Of a stretch of DNA of 64,000 bases, positions 23,625 through 34,500 are shown in pieces. Source of the DNA: Axinella damicornis (lineage: Eukaryota > Porifera > Demospongiae > Axinellida > Axinellidae); NCBI GenBank assembly GCA_963931865.1, contig OZ007505.1:3764868-3828867 (forward strand), read 5' to 3'. Numbering within the stretch: position 1 is the stretch's first letter; each line of letters begins with the position of its first letter. A program made the position numbers and the translations under genes. The notes beneath the pieces are model-generated. The model was not told where the DNA came from. It made no database searches and worked only from the letters and a program-made list of their open reading frames with translations.

Positions 23625-23830
23625 AATTGGGACCCAGACAAGTCTCATTCCCATGCTCTTGCGGGGGCAGAGCCTGGGCTGATCGAATAGCCTCTAGTCC
23701 TTGCCCCACTATTCTATTCTCTATTCACCAGAAAAACCAAGGACTTTAGTAGTGGGATTCAAACCCAGGACTGAGCCTGAGCTGAGCACTAGAGACTCTC
23801 ACTCTACCAGTGTACTGGCACCGTGCATCC
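23625..23830 (-). repeat. tRNA-derived SINE, copy 1
   Basis: On the minus strand the element starts near 23830 with GGTGCCAGTACACTGGTAGA (tRNA D-arm/A-box like). It has GGTTTGAATCC (B box) at 23765-23755 with tRNA-like spacing, and then a non-tRNA body containing GGCTCTGCCCC and GGGAATGAGACTTGTC. Copies lie at about 31600-31812 and 41076-41300 within duplicated spacers. Body fragments also occur at about 18090-18140 and 34105-34150. Confidence 0.6.
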
Positions 23831-24061
23831 CAATCGTGCTCTCAGCCAGTACCTAACATGCTAAATTTTTCATCCTCAATATAATTATGGGAGCAGCAAT
23901 TGATTTCTCTACATTGATACAATATTGATGACTCCATAAGCTGCTACCCTGCTGTTCATTGAAGGAGGGGACATTTAACCTATAATTTTGAGTATCCTTA
24001 AATGAGATATTGGATACCAACCTGTTTGTGCAGTGATGCACTTTGTTATCACGTCCCCGTT

Positions 24062-24144
24062 TAGTCTCGGTACCAGACCTCCACATGCGAGGGTGTGGTA
24101 CCACAGGCCAGACCTCCGCGTGCGAGGGTCTGGTACCGAGACTA
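24062..24144. mobile_element. TAGTCTCG palindromic mini-element with perfect 9-bp target duplication
   Basis: The 83-bp element begins TAGTCTCGGTACCAGACC and ends with the exact inverse. Inside are two copies of a unit of about 40 bp with GCGAGGGTGTGGTACCA. GTCCCCGTT flanks it on both sides (24053-24061 and 24145-24153), a perfect 9-bp target duplication. Confidence 0.75.
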
Positions 24145-24669
24145 GTCCCCGTTGTACTGTGCAAACGATGAGCTGACAGATGTGGTTGCTGAGTGCCAAA
24201 TTAATTGTCTGCCCTAGCATCAAGAATCTAACCTTAACCCCCAGATTCATATACCTGCCTGCATAGAACCGTGAAACATATCTATATACCTGCATGTTGG
24301 TGATCAAGTGTGGTGACTGCATGGTTACGCCACAAGCTGGGTGCATTGCATGGTGAACACAATTCACCTCGCCTACATAATATTAAGTCCTTGCTTCAAG
24401 CTATAATGGATGACTCTAATGGAAATCCGCTCCCACAGCAACGATGTTGTGGAAAGGAAAAATCTTGATTCCAAAACTTCCTACATATATATAGCTACCT
24501 GATTTGAAATGTACACACAAGTGTATAATGCAGCTTCAGTATTGGGGACCACGGCAGCCGACTGTTTTTGCCAAACTTGAAATCTTTTATCCTTGTTGCT
24601 GTCGTGTTATTTGTTTGTCGGTTTGTTTATATTGTATTTTGCCAGATGAGCCTGAGTATATATATATCA

Positions 24670-25023
24670 CTATAAAATCAAAACCGTTGTTTTAATGCAG
24701 TTGCTATGTTATCTCAGTTGCAAATAATGATAAAATGTGGACACGGGATAAAAAAAACAATTAATTATAGTTGTGTTTTCTCAGTTGCAGATAAAATGAC
24801 GTCATGGTAATAAACAGAATTGTTGTTTTAACATAGTTGTGTTGCAAACAGCTGTTGATAAAATACCGTGCATTAAAATTGTTAATGACAATTTTTGATA
24901 TAAGTCCCTAGTCCTTGCCCAATTTCCATTCTATTAAATTTTAGCTGTGTGTGCTGTATCAACAACAGTTGAGCTACCAGAGTGCACTGTATCAAGACAT
25001 TGAACAGTCTGCATACTAAACAG
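24670..25023 (+). promoter_or_regulatory. Conserved upstream block and candidate first exon of gene 3
   Basis: The shared block includes TTTTAATGCAGTTGCTATG, repeated TCTCAGTTGCA and several GATAA motifs. A full CRE palindrome, TGACGTCA, sits at 24797-24804, where genes 1, 2 and 6 have AAGTCATCAT. It ends in AAACAG|GTAAGC, a strong donor at 25024. With the CAG acceptor at 26477 this gives an intron of about 1.45 kb. Confidence 0.5.
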
Positions 25024-26519
25024 GTAAGCTAATAGATTAGACATGAAAGCTAATAGATTAGACATGAAAGTAAGTTAATTAAAGTTGGAATTTTGCATAT
25101 TAGGAGGATTCTATAATTAACACATAAAATTAATACTACGCTAATTTCACTTGCATGGGTGAACGGATCAAGCAGTTTATACTCTATAATTAATAGGTCC
25201 CTCTGCAGCAGCAGATGAGTAGAACAGTTACTAGCATTGGCCCATTAATTTTTGTCGCTTAGTCAGGTAATTTTTCCACCATTAAACCTCTGGCATTACA
25301 TCTGCTGCTGACACTATTCTCTTATGCTCGGTAGAGTCTATATGTAGGGATAGAGCGGACACTAAATATATGCTTAAAAAAATGTCTCGAAATCTCAAAA
25401 ACGGGCAGCATAATTATATGTCTTTATGGCAAATTACTATTCATCTTCAAGTGTTTTCCTGGCCAAGAAGACTCCCAGTGTCGTGAAAAATCACAGAAAA
25501 AGTACCACACAAGAAGGTCGCCAAACCGCAAAAGTTGGCTTCTTCTTCTTCATCATCTTCTTTAGTTCAAATTTGGCTGACTCCCTCATGACGGTATTTG
25601 CACAAAACAGCAGCATTTTACACTGAGCAGTGCACAACCCCATATCGCTTTTTGACAACTTCGGAGTCCCACGAGGTGCTTGAAACCGCCCACTCAGTAA
25701 CTAAGCCTTATGGATTCATCTGTGGTGCCATTTTCTTCATTTGTGCGCATGCGTAGAGAGCAACTTTGATCAAAATTGTGAACTGTATGCGGAGTGAGTA
25801 TGTAGCTATAAAAATGAGGTAAACAAGTGTAAAACAACATTAAAATGTGATAGCAGAACTGTAAAAGGAACGAAATAAGTTAGGCATGACGGCATCAGTA
25901 TGTGAACTTGTCCGTGCACTAACAACAATTGTGCACCACTAGAATGTCGTACTAGTGTTGTGCATGCACACTGTGTGTATCTTGTGTGTTATCTTAAGCT
26001 TGTGTTATATTCTGAAGCTGTGGCCTGTAATATTGCTATGCTCATTCATATTCTGATGACAGTCATGTAGGTCATGTGCATCCATGTTCTACATGTGCAG
26101 TCACACATGCTCACCCCGCACACAATGCAATGCCCTGTATTCTGCTAGTTACCAAAAAATTTGTACCACTTAAGTTTACTCCTAGGTATCCCCTCAATAT
26201 CCCCCTACAAAATAGTGAAGCATGTAATTTAAGGCTGACAACTTCTACGTGTTCAGCTTGAGCAGCTTGAGCAGCTAACTAACAATAGACTTCCTGTGAT
26301 TGTACTACAGTGGAATCCCTCTAATACGGACACCCTTGGACCCCTACTGAGTAGGAAGGTGTGCTCATATTTCAGGGGGCAAATATTATAATGAGGTTGG
26401 GACACCAGCTTAGTTTGCTACCTTGCTTACTGCTTGGCAAACACTGTTTTCATTCTAAAATGGCTTGATTCATGCAGGCAAACTTTGCAAACGTGTCACT
26501 CCACTGTGAACTCGCAGCC

Positions 26520-29500
26520 ATGACTGCAGTGGTTGTACTGGGCCTGCTGTCCCTCATACCTGCAGTCCCACTGGCCTCCACTGATCAGATCTTTGTCCGA
26601 CCCTCAGAGGACACTCCTTGTCCTTGTGATGCATGCTACCTTCTACCACATGTTCTACAGAGTTCAACAGAATATCTCACCTCAAATACAATAGTGACCC
26701 TCACACCTGGTCACTACCTAGTCAATGAAGATATACTGGCAGTGATAGGTGATGTTAGCAACCTCACCATAATGGGATCCAACTCAGGTAGCACTGTTAT
26801 AATTGTGTGCAGTCAACAGTTTGGTCTGGTTTTCAGTAATGCAGCAGGTCTTCTCATTTCTAACCTCCACTTCTTCAACTGCAGTCAACGGACGCTGTCT
26901 ACAGCAAATCTGATTGTACTGACAGCAAATTACTCCAATGTGACTCTGATTAACATCAGCTTTGTCAACTTAGTAGGCTCCAGTATTCATGCTCGACACA
27001 GCAATGTGAAACTTCTTGGCAAAACAGTTTTCGATGGGATTAGATGTCACTCTGGTTGTGGAATTTCAGCCAACAACAGCAACATTGGCTTTCTCGGTAC
27101 GGTTGTCTTTCAGAACAACAATTGTTCTGATGGTTGTGGTATAGCATCCTTTGGCAATACCAACATCTTATTCAATGGAAGTGCAATATTTAAGGGAAAC
27201 AAGGCTGAGGGCAGTGGCAGTGGTATCTTTGTTTACAATAATAGTAAAGTTGAGTTTTTTGGCACCGCAATGTTTCAGAACAACATATGTTCCTCTGGTT
27301 GCGGTATAGCAGCCTGGGAAAATATCAACATCTCATTCACTGGAAGTGTTACATTTGAGGGAAACAAGGCTGAAGGCAGTGGCAGTGGTATCTATGTTCT
27401 CCTTAGTACCAACCTTGAGTTTCTTGGTACAGCAATGTTTCAGAACAACATATGTTCCTCTGGTTGTGGTATAGCAGCCTGGGAAAATATCAACATCTCA
27501 TTCACTGGAAGTGTTACATTTGAGGGAAACAAGGCTGAGGTCAGTGCCAGTGGTATCTATGTTCTCGTTAGTAGCAACCTTGAGTTTCTTGGTACAGCAA
27601 TGTTTCAGAACAATACATGTAATTCCGATGGTTGTGGTATAGCAGCCCTGCAAAATATCAACATCTCATTCGGTGGAAGTGTGACATTTGAGGGAAACAA
27701 GGCTGAGGGCAGTGGCAGTGGTATCACTATTCTTATTTATGGTAACCTGGAGTTTCTTGGCACAGCAACGTTTCATAACAACACATGCTCCTCTGGTTGT
27801 GGTATAACAGCCTACGGAGTTATCGACATCTTATTCAATGGAAGTGCAACGTTTGAAGGAAACAAGGCTGAGGTCAGTGGCAGTGGTATCTTCATTTGCT
27901 ATTTAAGTAACCTTGAGTTTCTCGGCACAATAGTGTTTCAGAATAATACATGTAATGCTGGCTGTGGTATATTTGCCATGATGAGTTCCAAAATTTCATT
28001 CATTGCAAGTGCAATATTTGAGGAAAATGAGGCCCATTCTATCGGAGGCGCAGTGGTTACTCATACCAGCACCATGAAGTTCAACAGCAGTGCAACATTA
28101 CACAACAACCGGGCAGCACAAGGTGGGGCACTCTACCTTATCGAGAGGAATGCCTCCCTGCTTCTGGACACAGGTGCAGAGATCAAATTCACCGGCAATT
28201 ATGTATCTGAAACTGGAGGAGCTATACATATTGAAAGTAGTACACTCAGCTGCAGACTGATGGCCAGTATAAGAGAGCTCGAGTTGCTAAACTTGACCAT
28301 TAATATAGGTACCTGCTTTTACCAGTGTGTGAATGAACAAGCTTGCCCTAAAGTTCACCTTCAAGATAATAGAGCAGAAGTTGCTGGAAATGCAATTTAT
28401 GGAGATGTACAAAAGTGTGCACCCTTTAACGACATTATTAGTATTCAGTCTTTCGACAATCAGTCAGATCTGTCATTGATAGCTTCTGATCCAACTCGTG
28501 TGTGCTTTTGCATGAACGGCACTCCAAACTGCAGTATCCTAAATCAGAACAGGACATTGTATCCTGGAGAGACATTTGAGATACCAGTAGTAGTGGTAGG
28601 TGATGCTTGGGGAGTAACGACCGGTGCTGCTCTCGTTGTGCTACCCAGTAATGCATCACTAGCTAAAGCACAGATTTCCCAAGCTCTGCAACTTCCCTTA
28701 TGTACAAACCTGACCTACAATGTCTACTCAGATCCAGGGACAGTAACAATACAACTAGTGACCAAGAAAGTACAAGTGACTGAGAGTAATGCTGAAAGTG
28801 GAAGTTGCACTACCATCTACTTCCACCTCACACTTCTACCGTGCCCCCCTGGGTTTCAAGTTGACTCAAATGGAGCATGTAACTGCAACCAAATACTTCG
28901 GAATCATGATATATTCAACTGCAGTATTGACAATAAAACAGTTTACCGACCCAATCATTACTGGATAAGTGCTTCAGTTAATGGGAGCGCAACAGTTCAT
29001 GAGCAATGCCCACTGGATTACTGTGTGCCTCACAATGTGCCCATCATCCCAAAGTACCCTGACAAACAGTGCCAGGTCAATCGCTCCGGAACTCTGTGTG
29101 GAGGGTGCAAGGTAAACCTGAGTATGGTGTTTGGAAGTTCTCGATGCTTGAGGTGCTCAAACTGGTGGCTTTTCCTGATACCTCTGTTTGCCTTTGCTGG
29201 CATTGCCCTGGTGTTCCTGCTGACAGTGTTTAACCTGAACATTTCCGTCGGAACCATAAACGGACTGATCTTCTATGCAAACATTGTTAGAGCAAATACA
29301 GCTGTGTTCTTTCCTCCCACTCAAAGCACTGCCGTCATGATTCCGAGTGTCTTTATGGCCTGGCTCAACCTAGACCTAGGCATTGACGTTTGTTTCTACG
29401 ATGGTCTTGACACGTTTGCTAAGACATGGCTGCAGCTGGTATTCCCAGTGTATGTGTGGATACTGGTGATTGGCATCATCATTTCCAGTCACTATTCTAC

Positions 29501-30410
29501 TAGGGCAGCAAGACTGAGTGGCAAGAACTCAGTACCAGTGCTGGCAACCCTGTTCCTGCTCTCTTATGCTAAGCTGCTCCGTGTCATCATTGCTGCTTTC
29601 TCATTCACCACCTTGGATACCTACCAGCTTGAAACTACAGCCAACTCATCAAGAGAGTATGTTTGGCTTTACAATGGCAATGTACAATACTTGCAAGGCA
29701 AACACATTCCCTTGTTCCTGGCAGCAGTAGTCATCCTAGCCGCCCTTGCTGCTCCTTACACTTTGATGGTGATCTTTGTCCAGTGTCTGCAGCGGTACAG
29801 GTACAGGCTGCTGTTCTGGGTGAGGAGGCTGAAGCCCTTGTTTGATGCCTACACCGGTCCCAACAAGGACAGACACCGCTACTGGACTGGGCTCCTTCTT
29901 CTCGTGCGTGTTGCTCTCTTCCTGTTCTTTGCTGTGATTCAGAATGTAGTTGGCCAACCTTCTCTCAGTTTGTTGGCAATCGTCTTCACAGCTGTCTGTC
30001 TGCTAGTCTTTCATGGGATAGTAGGAGGCGTGTACAAGCTGGTCTACTTGAACTTGCTGGAGTCGTTCTTCCTAGTGAATCTCATCTGCTTTTCTGGTGC
30101 AACCTTGTACACTGCTCTGACTGGTGGAAATCAAGTGGCTGCAATATGCACCTCAGTTGGCCTTGCCTTTGCTGTTTTCGTCATACTTGTGCTTCACGGT
30201 GCTTACAGGAGTGTTAGGGGTTTTCAATGCATCACACGCTTTCCAAGGAACCGGAGGCACCACTACACTCTTGTAGCACAGCCACTGACTGATGGTCACG
30301 TAGTAGATGGCGAAGCTCAGCCCCAAGGACAGCGTGTTACCTCACAGGTCCTGTTCTTCAATGAACTTCGAGAACCTGTTATGGAATACTGTGAAGAAAG
30401 CAATAATTAG
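26520..30410 (+). CDS. Receptor-array gene 3: beta-helix multipass membrane protein
   Basis: An intact open exon of 1296 codons starts at the family ATG (MTAVVVLGLLSLIPAVPLAS). An in-frame ATG at 26472 lies across the proposed acceptor and is not used by the family. The ectodomain has 7 cysteine-bearing rungs, the fewest in the array together with gene 4. Two successive double rungs (27295-27390 and 27457-27552) are almost identical in DNA, a recent 162-bp (54-codon) internal duplication. The cysteine modules, 9-10 membrane segments (from about residue 882) and tail (ELREPVMEYCEESNN) are complete. Many N-x-S/T sequons (NNT, NIS, NGS) point outwards along the repeats. It is nearly identical to gene 4 over most of its length. 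Function unknown. Confidence 0.85.
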   Translation: MTAVVVLGLLSLIPAVPLASTDQIFVRPSEDTPCPCDACYLLPHVLQSSTEYLTSNTIVTLTPGHYLVNEDILAVIGDVSNLTIMGSNSGSTVIIVCSQQFGLVFSNAAGLLISNLHFFNCSQRTLSTANLIVLTANYSNVTLINISFVNLVGSSIHARHSNVKLLGKTVFDGIRCHSGCGISANNSNIGFLGTVVFQNNNCSDGCGIASFGNTNILFNGSAIFKGNKAEGSGSGIFVYNNSKVEFFGTAMFQNNICSSGCGIAAWENINISFTGSVTFEGNKAEGSGSGIYVLLSTNLEFLGTAMFQNNICSSGCGIAAWENINISFTGSVTFEGNKAEVSASGIYVLVSSNLEFLGTAMFQNNTCNSDGCGIAALQNINISFGGSVTFEGNKAEGSGSGITILIYGNLEFLGTATFHNNTCSSGCGITAYGVIDILFNGSATFEGNKAEVSGSGIFICYLSNLEFLGTIVFQNNTCNAGCGIFAMMSSKISFIASAIFEENEAHSIGGAVVTHTSTMKFNSSATLHNNRAAQGGALYLIERNASLLLDTGAEIKFTGNYVSETGGAIHIESSTLSCRLMASIRELELLNLTINIGTCFYQCVNEQACPKVHLQDNRAEVAGNAIYGDVQKCAPFNDIISIQSFDNQSDLSLIASDPTRVCFCMNGTPNCSILNQNRTLYPGETFEIPVVVVGDAWGVTTGAALVVLPSNASLAKAQISQALQLPLCTNLTYNVYSDPGTVTIQLVTKKVQVTESNAESGSCTTIYFHLTLLPCPPGFQVDSNGACNCNQILRNHDIFNCSIDNKTVYRPNHYWISASVNGSATVHEQCPLDYCVPHNVPIIPKYPDKQCQVNRSGTLCGGCKVNLSMVFGSSRCLRCSNWWLFLIPLFAFAGIALVFLLTVFNLNISVGTINGLIFYANIVRANTAVFFPPTQSTAVMIPSVFMAWLNLDLGIDVCFYDGLDTFAKTWLQLVFPVYVWILVIGIIISSHYSTRAARLSGKNSVPVLATLFLLSYAKLLRVIIAAFSFTTLDTYQLETTANSSREYVWLYNGNVQYLQGKHIPLFLAAVVILAALAAPYTLMVIFVQCLQRYRYRLLFWVRRLKPLFDAYTGPNKDRHRYWTGLLLLVRVALFLFFAVIQNVVGQPSLSLLAIVFTAVCLLVFHGIVGGVYKLVYLNLLESFFLVNLICFSGATLYTALTGGNQVAAICTSVGLAFAVFVILVLHGAYRSVRGFQCITRFPRNRRHHYTLVAQPLTDGHVVDGEAQPQGQRVTSQVLFFNELREPVMEYCEESNN

Positions 30411-31560
30411 TATATATGACAGCAGTGGATGCATGAAGAAATATTTTTGTACCCTCTAAATTTGAGCTGTTCACAACAGTAAGAAATGTACTTTCACTTT
30501 CTGTTCAGCTAACTTTTAAGTGTTGTGACTATGTATCAGAATTTATACGGCTTAATGTGTACTGCTACTGCTAATGCTCTATATAGTGTGTTTAGTGAGT
30601 AGCTAGCATTCTTCATATAGGGAAAATTCTAACTGTCGTTGCTGCAGTAATGCCTCCTCTTATAAACAACGATGCACATTTAATATTGTATAGCATTGAA
30701 GCAAGGATATTTCAAAATGCAGGACATAGATATATCTGCAAACCCGGTCATGATCACATAATAGAATTAGATGGATGATACTCGTTGTGGTGTGAGCTTG
30801 AGTGTGACCCACGGGAATGTGACAAGAGGAGCACTGCATGAAAGTACCGGATCACACAGTGACGTATGCAAGATGACGATTTTTCTGATGAGGATGGGTA
30901 GGAGGTACCTATAAGTATGCTCCCCAACATTAAAACAACACGTATATCTACTGTACACACAAAAATTGTACGTGAAAAGATCAAAGAAAACATATCGTGC
31001 TAAAAGATTGTGAGAGTTGCGAAATCGAAAAGATGAAACAAAACATCATGGACAGATAAGAGACAGACTATTGATTCTCTTTGCCTTCATAGGCAGGGCA
31101 AAGGGAAGCACCTCCTCTCACTTGCCACTTATGTTTTACATATATGTATTCATACTTCATCACAACAAATACACCTTTTGTACATGTATGGAATTATAGC
31201 ATACCTGTAAATGCTGTACAATCTCCTTCTTGCTCATCCATCTCAGCATCTTGCCTCTGTCTCTCTATATGCCTCAGCAGCAGCTTCCTGCATGTTCATC
31301 ATTTGTCTCAGCATCTCACCATGCACTGTCTCTTCCGTTGCTGACGCCTAACTTCCCATTGCTCATCAGTCTCAGCATCTCACCACTGTCTCTTCTGTTG
31401 CTGACGCCTAACTTCCCGTTGCTCTTCAGTCTCGGCAGCTCGCCTCTTTATTCGTTGCCATGCATACCATCCCTCCAGACAGTGGTCAGCTCAGTTGTTT
31501 CCATGCAACATTAACATCACATACTCAGCTCAACATCAACATTTCATAATCAGCTTATTG
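30411..31560. other. 3' flank of gene 3, duplicated after gene 4
   Basis: This stretch matches 39907-41040 almost throughout (TATATGACAGCAGTGGATGC, ACCCACGGGAATGTGACAAG, CAAAGGGAAGC). The two copies are part of the duplicated unit of about 9.5 kb that also contains genes 3 and 4. A relic of coding sequence lies within it on the minus strand. Confidence 0.65.
31205..31460 (-). pseudogene. Relic of a Glu/Arg-repeat coding sequence, copy 1
   Basis: On the minus strand, broken frames read AETEEQREVRRQQQKRQ, then AETDEQWEVRRQQRKRQ, then MLRQMMNMQEAAAEAY. A 60-bp unit is tandemly doubled here and single in the matching copy at 40735-40930. The style resembles the charged repeats of about 20 residues seen in some transposon-encoded and STPR-type proteins. 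Stops interrupt every frame. Confidence 0.4.
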
Positions 31561-31599
31561 CAGTGGTCTGGTCACGAGAGTACTGATAGTCAGTGAATT

Positions 31600-31812
31600 G
31601 GGACCCAGCAGACAAGCCTTATTCCCCAGCATACAAGCCCTATTCCCATGCTCTTGCAGGGGCAGAGCCTGGGTTGCCTCTAGTCTTTGCCCACTACTCT
31701 ATTCTCTATTCAACAGAAAAACCAACTTCAGTAGTGGGATTCAAACCCAGGACTGAGCCTGAGCTGAGCACTAGAGACTCTCACTCTACCAGTGTACTGG
31801 CACCGTGCACTC
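31600..31812 (-). repeat. tRNA-derived SINE, copy 2
   Basis: Same element as at 23625-23830, with the same A-box-like D arm and GGTTTGAATCC B box on the minus strand. It is probably carried by spacer duplication rather than a separate insertion. The body here has an extra internal repeat of a CAGACAAGCC-type segment. Confidence 0.55.
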
Positions 31813-32040
31813 CAATCGTGCTCTCAGCCAGTACCTAGCATGCTAAATTTTTCATCCTGAATTTAATTATGGGAGCAGCAATAGCCTATGATTTCTGTAC
31901 ATTATTGATGACTCCCTAAACTGCTACCCTGCTGTTCATTGAAGGAGGGTACATTTAGCCTATGATTTGAGTATCCTTAAATGACATATTGGATACCAAA
32001 CTGTTTGTGTAGTCAGATGCACTGTTATCACGTCCCCGTT

Positions 32041-32187
32041 TAGTCTCAGTTCCAGACATCCGCATGCAAGGGTGTGGTACCAGGCCAGACCTCCGCATGC
32101 AAGGGTGTGGTACCAGGCCAGACCTCCGCATGCAAGGGTGTGGTACCAGGCCAGACCTCTGCGTGTGAGGGTCTGGTACCAAGACTA
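32041..32187. mobile_element. TAGTCTCG mini-element, expanded copy
   Basis: Same insertion as at 24062-24144 in the duplicated spacer. The left target copy is GTCCCCGTT and the right is GTCCCCATT. The interior has grown to four units of about 39 bp (GCATGCAAGGGTGTGGTACC), against two in the other copy, so the element core has expanded by tandem duplication since the spacers split. Confidence 0.7.
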
Positions 32188-32415
32188 GTCCCCATTGTAC
32201 TGTGCAAACGATGAGCTGACAGATGTGGTTGCTGAGTGCCAAATTAATTGTCTGCCCTAGCATCAAGAATCTAACCTTAACCCCCAGATTCATATACCTG
32301 CCTGCATAGAACCGTGAAGCATATCTATATACCTGCATGTTGGTGATCAAGTGTGGTGACTGCATGGTTATGCCACAAGCTGGGTGCATTGCATAGTGAA
32401 CACAATTCACCTCGC

Positions 32416-33827
32416 CTACATCAGAGAACGCGGTAGCGTTCTCTATTTAGGGATGGCTAAGGAAATTTCGAAATACCATACTGACCAGCAGGAAAACGGC
32501 CAAAGAAGCTACTACCCCCCAAGCCAAGCATGCAGACAGAATGATACTGCCTAGCAGTTCACAAAAACACTCGCAAACGTACCTGAGAGTACGCGGGAGT
32601 CAAGAAATAAGTCGCCGGAAAATTCCGATTTCGACATCTTCTTTCTTTCTTTCTTTCTTCTTTCTCATTGACTAGCATAGCTGGACAACAAAAGCATTTC
32701 CTGAGCTAGTTCACTCACAGAACAACATCGCTTTCGTCGTAGTAGCTCCTTTCGGCCCTTTTGACTACATACTGGCAGGAACGGCACTTCTGGCTAGCTA
32801 CGATTCCGTGAATTGCTAGCACGAAGCCATTTTGATGCAAGCAGAGGTCACACGTGCCAAATGCGCATGCGCAGTTCACATGCAAACGCACATTGCTTTC
32901 TTTTTTGCTGGTGATGGTTGCATTTCGGGCACTTGCTGATCAGCTGAATCTTTGTGAATCCATCACCTGGTGCATCACTACCGCTGCAAGGAATTTCTGC
33001 CAACCTGTTCTTGCCAAGATCTATCGTGACTATGCCATCATGGAGGCGTGGCTTTCTTCTCATGACGTAACTACAGTGCAGAACATGTACCATGCAGAAC
33101 TGTGAGTGAGGCTACAGTTTTGGCGTTTGAACATCATCTATGAACGTATCCTAGTGGTACCTACCAGTTTGGTATCAGTAAGCATTTTGTGATCGCTAGT
33201 GAGAAACTCTGTTTGAGGTGAAGGGAGGAATACTGAGTTCACTATTCATCTATCTATCTATCTTTCTCATTCTTTATTTATCTATAATGTATATACTCTG
33301 CCCAAGAGCAATATGATCACTTTTGGTATAATTATATAAAAGCAATAATGGATCATTACTTCCTGGTGAATCACAACGTAAGGAAGGAGCAATTGTGCTG
33401 CCCCGAGCAGTAGGATCCTCAACCACATCCATCAAGGCAGCTCTCCTTTGCACGGTGATGACCTAGCTAGAGATTGTTCAATCAAACATTTTGGTTATAC
33501 ATCCATCTCTGATACATTACCCTTATTGTTAGAAACTTACGCATTCCATGCGCTCAAAAAACCTCACAAACTAGAAACAAAAAATTTTCTTACAAAAATT
33601 ACAGATGATTTAGTGATGGCCACCCCGATCGACTCCCGAAAAAGCAGACAAACAAGGAATGCCATTAACCAGCCTCAGTCCCATCCCATCCCTAAATCCT
33701 ACATTTTTAAATGGGATGGGACTGAGGCTGGTTAATGGCATTCCTTGTTTGTCTGCTTTTTCGGGAGTCGATCGGGGTGGCCATCACTAAATCATTTGTA
33801 ATTTTGTAAGAAAATTTTTTGTTTCTT
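32416..33827. other. 1.4 kb insertion present in only one of two duplicated spacers
   Basis: The spacer before gene 3 reads straight from CACCTCGCCTACAT to TAAGTCCTTGCTTCAAGC (about 24366-24395). Before gene 4 the same two ends are separated by this stretch. It contains a CTTT run (32640-32665), a CRE-like TGACGTAA near 33063, overlapping open frames on both strands at 32848-33105 that I cannot assign, and a long foldback at its right end. Confidence 0.6.
33573..33826. mobile_element. Long near-perfect foldback element
   Basis: AGAAACAAAAAATTTTC at 33573 returns inverted at the right end. The arms of about 115 bp (33573-33690 and 33712-33826) are nearly identical and surround a spacer of about 20 bases. 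Such low divergence between the arms implies a recent origin or ongoing homogenisation. No target duplication was recognised. No protein is encoded. Confidence 0.75.
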
Positions 33828-34174
33828 AAGTCCTTGCTTCAAGCTTCAAGCTGGATGGCTCTAAATGGAAATCCGCTCCCACAGCAACGATGTTGTGGAA
33901 AGGAAAAATCTTGATTCCAAAACTTCCTACATATATATAGCTACCTGATTTGAAATGTACACACAAGTGTATAATGCAGCTTCAGTATTGAGGACCACGG
34001 CAGCCGACTGCTTTTGCCAAACTTGAATCTTTTATCCTTGTTGCTGTCGTGTTATTTGTTTGTCAGTTTGTTTTTATTGTTATTATAATATATAGTTTGC
34101 CAGATAAGTCTCGTTCCCATACTCTCATGGGGGCAGAGCCTGGGATGATTGAGTATATATATATCACTATAAAA

Positions 34175-34500
34175 TCAAAACCGTCATTTTAATGCAGTTG
34201 CTATGTTATCCCAGTTTCAAATAATGATAAAATGTGGACACGGGATAAAAAAATTATAGTTGTGTTTTCTCAGTTGCAGATAAAATGACGTCATGGTAAT
34301 AAACAGAATTGTTGTTTTAACATAGTTGTGTTGCAAACAGCTATGCATTAAAATTGTTAAATTTTGATATAAGTCCCTAGTCCTTGCCCAATTTCTCAAT
34401 TTTAGTCTTACTCTGTGTGTGTTGTATTTGAAAAATCAGCAACAGTTGAGCTACCAGAGTGCACTGTATCAAGACATTGAACTGTCTGAATACTAAACAG
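34175..34500 (+). promoter_or_regulatory. Conserved upstream block and candidate first exon of gene 4
   Basis: Nearly identical to the gene 3 block, including the CRE palindrome TGACGTCA at 34286-34293. It ends in AAACAG|GTAAGC (donor at 34501). With the acceptor CAG ending at 35980 the intron would be about 1.48 kb. Confidence 0.5.

Noticed and set aside
26472..26519. Longer N-terminus of genes 3-5 starting MQANF
   Set aside because: This ATG overlaps the conserved TTCATGCAG acceptor and is missing in gene 2. The family-wide start is MT(A/V)VV.
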